This document shows, one piece after another, positions 21,676 to 28,918 of a DNA stretch of 46,281 nt (position 1 is the stretch's first letter; every line of letters begins with the position of its first letter). This DNA comes from an uncultured Myxococcales bacterium (GTDB taxonomy: Bacteria; Myxococcota_A; UBA9042): NCBI GenBank assembly GCA_903929795.1, contig CAIYWC010000096.1:1-46281 (forward strand), read 5' to 3'. A program made the position numbers and the translations under genes. Below the pieces are notes generated by a model. The model saw nothing but the letters and a program-made list of their open reading frames with translations, made no database searches and was not told the DNA's origin.

Positions 21676-22712
21676 CAAAACCGCCCCACCAGCGCGACGC
21701 CCGCCAAGCCCGGCCCCGGCGCGACGCCGACGCGCGTTGCCGGCCGTGCCTCCGTTTCGCGCAGCAGCAGCCACGTGCCCACGCCGGCGGCCACCATGCC
21801 CGCCGCTGCCAGCCCGACGCCAAGCGTTTGGTGCATGCCAATCGCGTCCGCGCGCGCCTGCGCCTGCGCGTGGCTGATGTCGCCCGTGACATAGCCGTCC
21901 ACGAGCTTCAAATCCTGATTGAGAACATGCTGTTCACTCACACCGTAGACCAGCAGACCCGCACCGCCGCCGATCAGCGCGAGACCGGTCCCCAGCACAG
22001 TCCAGCCGATCGCGCGCGAACCTTTTGCGCTGTCGCCGTCCGGGCTTGTGCGCGCATCCACCGCCGCGCGCTCGGGCGCATGCGCGCTGGCAACCTGCTG
22101 CAGGCGGTCCTCGGCCTCTGGTCGATCCGCCGCCGACTTCGGCGACTCGCGCAGGTACTGCCGCAGCAGATCGGCCGCACGGTCCTTGTCGCCCGCCTGC
22201 TGGGCCGCCGCACCGGCTTTGAACAAAGCCGACCAGCGCGTCGGCACTTCCACCCACAGCTGCTCATACAGCCCGGATGCGAGCTGCCATTTGCCCGCCG
22301 CCACCGCCTGTTCCGCCGCCGTTTCCTTGCTCTCGCCGCGACGCGCGCGCAGATCCGCCAGGTACGCGCGCGCCTTGTCCGCCCGGTCGGAGCCCGCATC
22401 CGCCAGCGCCAGGAACTGCTCCAAGTGCTCCTCCGCTTGGGACTTTCGGCCCGCCGCCATCTCCGCCCGCGCCGCGGCGTACAGGTAGTTCGGCTGCTTG
22501 GAATCCGCTTGAAAAGCCTGAAGATACAGCTCGGCCGCCCGCACAGGATCGCCGCCGTCGTCCGCTTGCAGGGCCTGGCGCGCCAGCCCCACCGCCACCT
22601 TGTCAGGCTCAACGGCGTGCGCGCCGAGTGCGAGCGCGCAAACCGCGACCGCCAACAGCCACTGCAGCCGGCTGATTGCGCGCAGGATATTGATTTCGTT
22701 CAACTTGAACAT
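21675..22712 (-). CDS. TPR protein with C-terminal membrane hairpin
   Basis: 345 aa from ATG 22712. The signal peptide is ISRLQWLLAVAVCALALGAHA. About 170 residues of TPR-like helices follow (AAELYLQAFQADSKQPNYLY, AEEHLEQFLALADAG), then a short polar linker, and finally two hydrophobic Gly-rich helices (AIGWTVLGTGLALIGGGAGL and TLGVGLAAAGMVAAGVGTWL) near the C-terminus. An ATG at 22748 is in frame but coincides with the predicted transcription start, so it would need leaderless translation. It is first in a three-gene operon with the giant lipoprotein and the hydroxylase. This layout is common for uncharacterised TPR proteins of myxobacteria. Probably a periplasmic, membrane-anchored helper; function unknown. 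Confidence 0.87.
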   Translation of the reverse strand: MFKLNEINILRAISRLQWLLAVAVCALALGAHAVEPDKVAVGLARQALQADDGGDPVRAAELYLQAFQADSKQPNYLYAAARAEMAAGRKSQAEEHLEQFLALADAGSDRADKARAYLADLRARRGESKETAAEQAVAAGKWQLASGLYEQLWVEVPTRWSALFKAGAAAQQAGDKDRAADLLRQYLRESPKSAADRPEAEDRLQQVASAHAPERAAVDARTSPDGDSAKGSRAIGWTVLGTGLALIGGGAGLLVYGVSEQHVLNQDLKLVDGYVTGDISHAQAQARADAIGMHQTLGVGLAAAGMVAAGVGTWLLLRETEARPATRVGVAPGPGLAGVALVGRF

Positions 22713-22753
22713 GACAACACGCCTGCGCTTTGCTGTGAACCCCCGCATCCAAG

Positions 22754-22783
22754 GTTATAATCGACGCCACGCGCCCTGTCCAA
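22754..22783 (-). promoter_or_regulatory. Sigma70-type promoter of the TPR/lipoprotein/hydroxylase operon
   Basis: Minus-strand TTGGAC (22778-22783), 18-bp spacer, TATAAC (22754-22759). The start site would be near 22747. Confidence 0.65.
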
Positions 22784-22807
22784 AGGTTGCGTGTGACCGT
22801 TGCAGGC

Positions 22808-22836
22808 TTGACACGCGGCGACAACTTCCGCATGAT
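22808..22836 (+). promoter_or_regulatory. Promoter of tRNA-Leu and downstream genes
   Basis: Consensus TTGACA (22808-22813), 17-bp spacer, CATGAT (22831-22836). Transcription would begin about 35 nt before the tRNA. It is divergent from the promoter at 22754-22783. Confidence 0.6.
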
Positions 22837-22877
22837 CCGCGCCCCGGCAAGCTCCTGTGCGGCGCTTCGCCTGCCCT

Positions 22878-22961
22878 GCGAAAGTGGCGAAATTGGTAGA
22901 CGCACTAGATTCAGGTTCTAGCGCCTTCACGGGCATGCGGGTTCGAGTCCCGCCTTTCGCA
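22878..22961 (+). tRNA. tRNA-Leu (anticodon CAG)
   Basis: 84-nt class II tRNA. The acceptor gcgaaag pairs with ctttcgc, and the discriminator is A961. Anticodon stem ctaga/tctag encloses ttcaggt with CAG at 22912-22914; a long variable arm and GGTTCGAGTCC T-loop follow. CCA is not encoded. A lipoprotein gene starts 13 nt after it with no terminator between. Confidence 0.97.
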
Positions 22962-22973
22962 CTGACAAATTCC

Positions 22974-23510
22974 ATGCTGGACCTCCAGGCACGCACACAG
23001 CAGCCGCCGCGCCGATCCCACGATCGCGTGGCGTTTGTGTTTTTGGCGGTCGCCGCGCTGGCCTGCCAGCCGAGCCTGGAGACGCAAGCGCGGGTCCACG
23101 TCGACCAGGCGATCGGCCACGTGGCGGCGGCGGCGCAGCTGCTGGAAGCGGCGGACGGCGATCAGCGCAAGCTGCTGGACGCGGCGCTGGCGTACCGTAG
23201 CGCCCACCATGGCGAGCTCCACCAGCTGCGGACCGAGGGCGAGGCGATCTGGGCGCAGCTCGACGCCGACACACGCGCGCGTCTGACCGCGGATGCCGAC
23301 AACCGGACGCGGCCGCTGCTTGCACGACTGGAGCTGGCGGCGCAGAAGTTTGCCAATCCGCGCCAAGCGTTGATGCTGGTGCAGCCGTTTCTCCTGCAAG
23401 CGAGCGCGCGTGCGGGGCCGGTGAACTGGAAACCGTGGCTGCCTCAGCAACCCAATCTGCCGCCGGAACTGGTGAGCCAGCCGTTGCCGGCGACAGGAAC
23501 CACCCGATGA
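22974..23510 (+). CDS. Small helical lipoprotein coupled to lnt
   Basis: 178 aa from ATG 22974. A hydrophobic stretch VAFVFLAVAALAC acts as lipoprotein signal (lipobox ALAC, Cys about residue 31). The mature part is Ala/Leu/Gln-rich and predicted helical throughout (QAIGHVAAAAQLLEAADGDQ, RPLLARLELAAQKFANPRQA), ending in a Pro-rich tail. No known domain is recognised. No Shine-Dalgarno sequence is visible in the 12 nt between the tRNA-Leu 3' end and the ATG, so either translation is weak or the start is elsewhere. Its stop overlaps the lnt start (ATGA), which means the pair is translationally coupled. Being co-encoded with the enzyme that triacylates lipoproteins suggests an envelope role. Function unknown. 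Confidence 0.78.
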   Translation: MLDLQARTQQPPRRSHDRVAFVFLAVAALACQPSLETQARVHVDQAIGHVAAAAQLLEAADGDQRKLLDAALAYRSAHHGELHQLRTEGEAIWAQLDADTRARLTADADNRTRPLLARLELAAQKFANPRQALMLVQPFLLQASARAGPVNWKPWLPQQPNLPPELVSQPLPATGTTR

Positions 23511-26143
23511 ACCGCGCCGTCGCCACCCTCGCCGCGCTGCTCACCGGCACGCTGGTCTTTCTGGCCTTTCCCGGCTGGAACATCCACGTTCTCGCGTGGT
23601 TCTGCTTTGTGCCGCTCATCATCGCGCTGGGCGCCGCGACCGGCCGCCAGGCCTTCTGGTTCGGCTTGCTGGCGGGCACCGTGACCAACGCCGGCGGCTT
23701 CCACTGGATGACCGTGATGCTGGAGGAATTCGGCCACATGCCCGCGCTGCCAGCCTACGCGATCCTCGGCGTGCAGGCGCTGACGCAGGGCCTGACGATG
23801 GCGATCGGCTTTGGCCTCTGGCGCTGGCTCGCCGGCCGCGGCGTGCCGAGCGCGCTGGCCTGCTGGCTGTCGCTGTGGGCCGGCGAAGCGATCGTCCCGA
23901 TGATTTTTCCGTGGTTCATGGGCAACGCGATCTCCCAAGAGCTGCCGATGATCCAGGTCGCGGATCTCGGCGGCGTCCATCTGGTTTCCGCCGTGATCTT
24001 CGCGGCCAACGCCGCCCTGGCGGAGATCCCGACCGCGCTGGTGACCCGCCGCCGGCCGGCGTGGCTGTTCCTACTCGCGGTGGCGGCGCTTGTCGGTGCC
24101 TCGTGGGCGTACGGGACGCTGCGCATCGGCCAGGTCGACGCGCAGCAGGCCGCGGCGAAGAAAGTCCGGATCGGCATGGTGGAAGGCAATGTCGGCATCT
24201 GGGAAAAAGAGGCCAAGTACCTGGAAGGCGAGGCGCGCTCACGGACACTGCGCCACAACCTCCTGAAACACCAGCAGATGTCGGCGCAGTTGGAGCGTGA
24301 GGGTGCAGAGCTGATCGTCTGGCCGGAAAGCGCGTATCAGCCGTATGGGTTTTCGCCGGTGCTGCACACCCTGGACCACTTCCTGGTGATCGGCGACGGC
24401 GGCGCGATCTGGCGCCACGACGGCCAAGCGCTGCACGCGGAGAACGGCCAGCGCCTGGGCCTGCCGCGCGACGTCAAGCTGCTGAGCGGAATTTCCTCGC
24501 CGCGCGGCGATATTTGGCGGGCGATCGACCAGGGCAAACGCATCCTGACCGTGACGCCGCAGGGCACCTCGGTCGTGGACATGCCGTCGGGCGAGACGGC
24601 GGTCGCTACGGTTTTTCCGCCGGTCGACCCGTTTGGCCGGATGCCCGCCGGGCTGGTCATCGCCAGCAGCGGCCGCGTGTGGCTGTTGCCGGTCGCCGGT
24701 TATCTGGCCAAGCGCGAGGCGGACGTGCACCCGGTGCCCGATCCGGGCGATGGCACCCAGCTGGTGCCGCTGACGGAGCAGGCGCTGGGCCCGCTGGCGC
24801 TGACTTCGGCGGCGCGGTCAGGGATGGGCGTGACGATTGCCGCGGGCCTGGGCGGCGCGCTTGTGCAGATTGTCGGCAATCAGGTGCGGCGGGTCGAATC
24901 GCCGACCCGCGTGGACCTCTGGACGGTCGCTGCGGACAGCCAGGGCGACGGTATCCTCGCCGCGGGCCAAGGCGGCACGGTGCTGCGCAGCGACGGCTAC
25001 CGCTGGCTCATCGACACCGTCGGCGATAAGGACTGGTACGCCGCGTGGTTCAGCGCCGACGGCAGCGCATGGCTGGCTGGCAAGGACGGCGCGCTGGCGC
25101 ATCGGCCGCCGCTGGGCACTTGGAAGCAGCTGCCGCCGCTGGCGAACATCGACCTGGTGGCCGGCGCGAGCGACGCGGACGGCAACCTGCTGATCGTGGG
25201 CCGGGGTGGACGCATCTGGTTTGGCCCGCCCGGCCAACAAAAAGAGGTCAACACGGGTTCGGCGGCCGAGATCACGGCCGTGCTGGGCGAGCTGCCGGAG
25301 CCGAGCTACCTGACGCCGCGATCGGCCAAGCGCATCGTCGCCAGCCAAACGCCGCTGCCCGACGCAAAGCTGAAGTATCCCGCGGATGTGCAGGCCGACG
25401 ACCTGACGCCGGAAGCCGATCGCGCCAGCCCGCGCCGCGGCTTCAAGACGCCGCTGCTGTACGGCGCCATGACCCACGGCAGCGAGCTGCCCAGCCACCA
25501 CGCGGGCTGCACGGATTGCTTCAATTCCGCGGTGTTGCAAGGACCGAACGGCGAGATTGAGGCGGTCTACGACAAGGCGTTCCTGCTGATGTTTGGCGAA
25601 TACGTGCCATTTGGCGAGGCGTTTCCGCAGCTGTACGAGCTGTCGCCGGAGACGTCCCGCTTTCAGTCCGGCACGCGCACGACGCCGATTGAGCTGAAGC
25701 TTTCCGGTGACCGCGAGGCGCGGATCGGCATGCTGATTTGTTACGAGGACTTGGTGCCGCGCTATGCCAAGCGCGTGGCGGCGCACGACCCGAATGTCTT
25801 CATCAACCTGACCAACGACGCGTGGTTTGGCCAAAGCGCGGAGCCGGAACACCACCTGAACCTGGCGCTGATCCGCGCGGTGGAGTACCGGCGCTGGCTG
25901 CTGCGCTCGACGAATACCGGAATTTCCGTGTTCATTGATGCAGTTGGCCGCCGCGTGGCCGAGACCAAGCTGACCGGCGAAGAGACGCTGATGCGCGCCG
26001 TGCCGCTGCTGGAGGGCCGCACGGTGTACGCGGTGCTGGGCGATTGGCCGCTCGCGGCGCTCGCGCTGGCGCTGTTGTGGCTGTGGGCGCGGACTCTGGG
26101 TGGCAAGCCGGGCAAGAAGTCCCGCAAACGCGCGAAATCCTAG
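23507..26143 (+). CDS. lnt: Apolipoprotein N-acyltransferase with an inserted beta-propeller domain
   Basis: Final step of lipoprotein maturation, N-acylation of the lipid-modified Cys, in the inner membrane with its active site facing the periplasm. The N-terminal half has hydrophobic helices of the Lnt membrane core (VATLAALLTGTLVFLAFPGW, HVLAWFCFVPLIIALGAATG); a last helix is near the C-terminus. The nitrilase-fold triad is intact: Glu274 in WPES, Lys690 in YDKAFLLMFGEYVPFGE, Cys745 in LICYED. At 878 aa it is about 360 residues longer than typical Lnt. The excess lies between Glu274 and Lys690 (about residues 280-640) and holds seven repeats such as VIGDGGAIWR, LAAGQGGTVLR and IVGRGGRIWF, suggesting a seven-bladed propeller. 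ATG 23507 overlaps the upstream lipoprotein stop. Confidence 0.95.
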   Translation: MNRAVATLAALLTGTLVFLAFPGWNIHVLAWFCFVPLIIALGAATGRQAFWFGLLAGTVTNAGGFHWMTVMLEEFGHMPALPAYAILGVQALTQGLTMAIGFGLWRWLAGRGVPSALACWLSLWAGEAIVPMIFPWFMGNAISQELPMIQVADLGGVHLVSAVIFAANAALAEIPTALVTRRRPAWLFLLAVAALVGASWAYGTLRIGQVDAQQAAAKKVRIGMVEGNVGIWEKEAKYLEGEARSRTLRHNLLKHQQMSAQLEREGAELIVWPESAYQPYGFSPVLHTLDHFLVIGDGGAIWRHDGQALHAENGQRLGLPRDVKLLSGISSPRGDIWRAIDQGKRILTVTPQGTSVVDMPSGETAVATVFPPVDPFGRMPAGLVIASSGRVWLLPVAGYLAKREADVHPVPDPGDGTQLVPLTEQALGPLALTSAARSGMGVTIAAGLGGALVQIVGNQVRRVESPTRVDLWTVAADSQGDGILAAGQGGTVLRSDGYRWLIDTVGDKDWYAAWFSADGSAWLAGKDGALAHRPPLGTWKQLPPLANIDLVAGASDADGNLLIVGRGGRIWFGPPGQQKEVNTGSAAEITAVLGELPEPSYLTPRSAKRIVASQTPLPDAKLKYPADVQADDLTPEADRASPRRGFKTPLLYGAMTHGSELPSHHAGCTDCFNSAVLQGPNGEIEAVYDKAFLLMFGEYVPFGEAFPQLYELSPETSRFQSGTRTTPIELKLSGDREARIGMLICYEDLVPRYAKRVAAHDPNVFINLTNDAWFGQSAEPEHHLNLALIRAVEYRRWLLRSTNTGISVFIDAVGRRVAETKLTGEETLMRAVPLLEGRTVYAVLGDWPLAALALALLWLWARTLGGKPGKKSRKRAKS

Positions 26144-26146
26144 GCG

Positions 26147-26746
26147 TTATGGCGGCGTCACGGCCGTCGGCGGCTCCACCAGGTCCGGCACCGGTGCTTG
26201 CGGCGGGGGCGATGGCCGATCCGCGGGCGAAGCGATCCGCAGCGACTCGATGAATGCGAGCAGCTCCGGGCGCCGGTCCTTGATCGCGCTCGCCGGCCCC
26301 GCGACCGTCAGCACGTACATGCCGTCCTCGGCGACGCACACCATCAGCCAAGCCGAAGTCGGCGGCTGGTCCTTGCGCACCGTCGTCGCCTCCACGACGC
26401 GCCCTTCCAGGTCGCCCAACTGCACCGCGCGATCGTCGGCCAGCTCCGCCTGCCCACCCTGCTCCAGCGCGCGGATCTCCTGATCCAGCCCGGCGTTCAT
26501 GCCGTCTGCCGGCTCCTGTTCGCGGCGCACGGTCAGCAGGATTGACCCGTCCTCGGTCTGCCACAGCCACGTCAGCGGCTGCACGACGTCCAGTCCCTTG
26601 GGCACGACAACTGACACGTGCGGCGCGCCCAGCAGCGGATGGCGCAGCCCATCCGTCTTGGGCAGCTCGTCCATCGTCTCCACGCCGCTGCACGCAGCCA
26701 GCGCGAGCGCCGCATACAGGAGCAGGAGTCGGGTCAAATGTCGCAC
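26147..26746 (-). CDS. Small lipoprotein downstream of nitrite/sulfite reductase
   Basis: 199 aa from GTG 26746 (TTG 26749 is also possible). Signal RLLLLYAALALAAC with lipobox ALAAC, Cys about residue 18. The mature region has a mixed alpha/beta pattern (VSVVVPKGLDVVQPLTWLWQ, VVEATTVRKDQPPTSAWLMV, GMYVLTVAGPASAIKDRRPE) and a Pro-rich end. The central part looks like the compact domain of DUF1795/PsbP-like or serine/threonine-kinase-associated lipoproteins, but no family can be named with confidence. It starts 12 bp after the reductase stop on the same strand, so the two are probably co-transcribed. Its stop codon is 3 bp from the convergent lnt stop, with no terminator space. Confidence 0.82.
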   Translation of the reverse strand: MRHLTRLLLLYAALALAACSGVETMDELPKTDGLRHPLLGAPHVSVVVPKGLDVVQPLTWLWQTEDGSILLTVRREQEPADGMNAGLDQEIRALEQGGQAELADDRAVQLGDLEGRVVEATTVRKDQPPTSAWLMVCVAEDGMYVLTVAGPASAIKDRRPELLAFIESLRIASPADRPSPPPQAPVPDLVEPPTAVTPP

Positions 26747-26758
26747 CAAACGCTCACT

Positions 26759-28489
26759 TCAGACCGCGCATTCGCCGTCGCGGGTCTCGCCGAGGAACGG
26801 AGCGGACGCCTTGATGTCCCAGAAATCCAGCTCCTGCGCGGCATCGTCGGCAATGTCCAGCAAATCTGCAACCACCGGCTTCAAGGATTCCGGGGCCGCG
26901 CGCCGCAGGTAGTCGCCGACCGTCTCGCCCGGCAGCTTCTGCTGGCCCGCGTGTTCCAGCAAGCGCAGCACCGCCGTCGTGGCCCGCCGCGCTGGCACAA
27001 GGCCCAGGTCCTCGCCAAAAACCGCGCCGGTCGGGTTCACGTCCCCGCCGACCATCAGCCGATAGTGCGGCGCCGGTCGCCCGCCGATGCGCCGGAGCGC
27101 GCCGTACAGGCCAATCGTGCCGATGTGATGCTGGCCGCACGAGTTGTGGCAACCGCTGATTTTGATGGTCGTGTCGATGTCGCCGACGCGCTCCAGCAGC
27201 TCCACGAGCTCGTCCGCGAGCGAACGCGAGAACGTGACGCCGAGGTTGCACGTCGTGACGCCCGGGCAAGACGTGATGTCCGCGATTGTGTTGGCGCCCG
27301 ACTTGCCCAAGCCAACCGCCTGCAGCTGCTTGAAAAGACTTGGCAACTCCGCCACGGGCACCGCGCGGAGAACGGCATTTTGCTGCGGCGTAAAGTGCAG
27401 CCGCCCTTCGCCAAAAGTCGCCGTCAGCGTCGCCAGGTCGCGGATATTCTTGGCCGTCACTTCACCGCCGCGATCCAGCCGCACGGTCACGAACACCTGG
27501 CCGGCCAGCCGCGTCTCGCGCACGCAAGTCGACGCCCAGGCGTGAAATCCCGGCAGCCCGACTTCGGCGTCCGTCGGTCGCGCGTACTGCCACGTGTCCA
27601 CGCCGGGATACACCGTGTCGATGTGGTCCAGCCGCGGCGGCGGATCCTGGAGCACATGGGCCAGATAGCCCTCGTACGTCGCTTGGAACAGCTCCGGGCC
27701 CATCTTGCGCAGCACGTGCTTGATGCGCGCCTTGGACCGCACCTTGCGGTTGCCGTGCTCCTGGAAAAAGTCGATCACCGCCAGCATCGGCGTCAGGATG
27801 TCCTTGGCCGGCCACGCTTCGTGCACGCACAGCCCCGTGCGCGGCATGGACGCCAGCCCGCCGCCGACCAGGAACTTGAACGCGGGCTCGCCGTCCGCGC
27901 CCTTCACCGCCACCAAGCCGATGTCGTGAATCGCCGCGTAGGCGCGGTCCGCCGGCGACGCGGAGAGCGCAATCTTAAACTTGCGCGGCAGCTTTTGCGC
28001 CCGCGGATTGCGCATGAAAAACCGCACGATCGCCTGCAAATACGGTGTCGTGTCAAACACTTCGTCCGGCGCCAGCCCGGCATAAGGGTCCTGCGTCACG
28101 TTGCGGACCGCTGAGCCGCACGCCTCGGTCATCGTCAGGCCCGCTTCCGCCAGCATCCGCATCTTGTCAGCGACCTGATCCAGCGGAAAATAGTGGATCT
28201 GGATGTTCTCGCGCGTCGTGACGTGCGCGAGGCCTTCCGGCGCCACGTCGATGACGTCGGCCACGCGCCGCAGCTGGTCCGGCAGCACGATGCCGCCCGG
28301 CATCTTGATGCGCAGCATGAACACGTCGTCCTGGCGCTGGCCGTACACGCCCCGTGTCAGGCGATAGGCACGGTATTCGTCGGCCGGCAGCAATCCGGCG
28401 GCGTAGTCCTGAGTGCGCAGGATGAACTCATCGACATCCGCCAAGTTTGCATATCGATTGTCAAATACTGCCGAGACATCCGCTGCCAT
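26759..28489 (-). CDS. Siroheme nitrite/sulfite reductase
   Basis: About 576 aa. Catalyses six-electron reduction of sulfite to sulfide or nitrite to ammonia with siroheme and a 4Fe-4S cluster, probably from ferredoxin. Two ferredoxin-like half-domains alternate with two sirohaem domains. The cluster ligands are visible as TSCPGVTTCNLG (CxxxxxC) and SGCHNSCGQHH (CxxxC). Conserved LRIKMPGG and TTRENIQIHYF near the N-terminus are typical. ATG 28489 is chosen because GAGG precedes it; ATG 28504 is an in-frame alternative without a Shine-Dalgarno. No siroheme-synthesis, sulfate-activation or nitrite-transport gene is adjacent, so the substrate cannot be assigned. A 13-bp palindrome just upstream could be its operator. 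A small lipoprotein gene follows directly. Confidence 0.93.
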   Translation of the reverse strand: MAADVSAVFDNRYANLADVDEFILRTQDYAAGLLPADEYRAYRLTRGVYGQRQDDVFMLRIKMPGGIVLPDQLRRVADVIDVAPEGLAHVTTRENIQIHYFPLDQVADKMRMLAEAGLTMTEACGSAVRNVTQDPYAGLAPDEVFDTTPYLQAIVRFFMRNPRAQKLPRKFKIALSASPADRAYAAIHDIGLVAVKGADGEPAFKFLVGGGLASMPRTGLCVHEAWPAKDILTPMLAVIDFFQEHGNRKVRSKARIKHVLRKMGPELFQATYEGYLAHVLQDPPPRLDHIDTVYPGVDTWQYARPTDAEVGLPGFHAWASTCVRETRLAGQVFVTVRLDRGGEVTAKNIRDLATLTATFGEGRLHFTPQQNAVLRAVPVAELPSLFKQLQAVGLGKSGANTIADITSCPGVTTCNLGVTFSRSLADELVELLERVGDIDTTIKISGCHNSCGQHHIGTIGLYGALRRIGGRPAPHYRLMVGGDVNPTGAVFGEDLGLVPARRATTAVLRLLEHAGQQKLPGETVGDYLRRAAPESLKPVVADLLDIADDAAQELDFWDIKASAPFLGETRDGECAV

Positions 28490-28522
28490 TTCGTCCTCGT
28501 CCATGCGTTTGGGTAATTCGGA

Positions 28523-28535
28523 CCGACTGAGTCGG
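28523..28535 (-). promoter_or_regulatory. 13-bp palindrome upstream of the reductase
   Basis: CCGACT-C-AGTCGG on the minus strand, 19-34 bp before the two possible start codons and just after a T-rich stretch. It is in the right place for a repressor site of the reductase gene. Which regulator would bind is unknown. Confidence 0.45.
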
Positions 28536-28654
28536 ACAATCGCAAAAAGGATGCGGTAGCCCGCGCGGCGTGTCAAACACTTCCAGTTCCCAAGCCCGGG
28601 TTCGTCAGCTAAACTCGTGCGTCCCGCGCCGCTCCGCTTGGAGCTTGAGGTCGC

Positions 28655-28891
28655 ATGCAATCGCTGATCGGTCAGAAAGTTTGGGTCATCCAGTTCGACG
28701 ACGAGGACACGTCGGTCATCGGCATCGTCGACGCGATCGAGACGGGCTTCATTGCGCTGCGCAACGAGCGCGAGCCGACCGCGTCCTTGTACGTGAACTT
28801 GACAAATGTTAAGGAAATCGAAGTGTTTCGCAATGAAGGCGAGGGCGAACTGCGTCTGCTGCGCTTTCCGGACAACGACAAGCCGGCCTGA
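28655..28891 (+). CDS. Small Sm-like/SH3-like barrel protein (78 aa)
   Basis: ATG 28655 with GAGG four bases upstream. The pattern LIGQKVWVIQFD, IGIVDAIETGFIALRN, SLYVNLTNVKEIEVF has the strand-turn-strand rhythm of a five-stranded small barrel (Sm/Hfq or DUF2642-like), ending in an acidic tail. It has no Cys, signal peptide or membrane segment, so it is presumably cytoplasmic. A weak promoter-like pair (TTCCCA at 28587-28592, TAAACT at 28610-28615, 17 bp apart) precedes it. The gene is 28 bp upstream of the NamZ-like gene and divergent from the reductase. Coding is supported by codon pattern, Shine-Dalgarno and fold-like sequence. The function, possibly nucleic-acid binding or oligomeric scaffold, is inference only. 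Confidence 0.75.
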   Translation: MQSLIGQKVWVIQFDDEDTSVIGIVDAIETGFIALRNEREPTASLYVNLTNVKEIEVFRNEGEGELRLLRFPDNDKPA

Positions 28892-28918
28892 TGGCCCCAC
28901 GTGGTGCGGGAGACGCAG

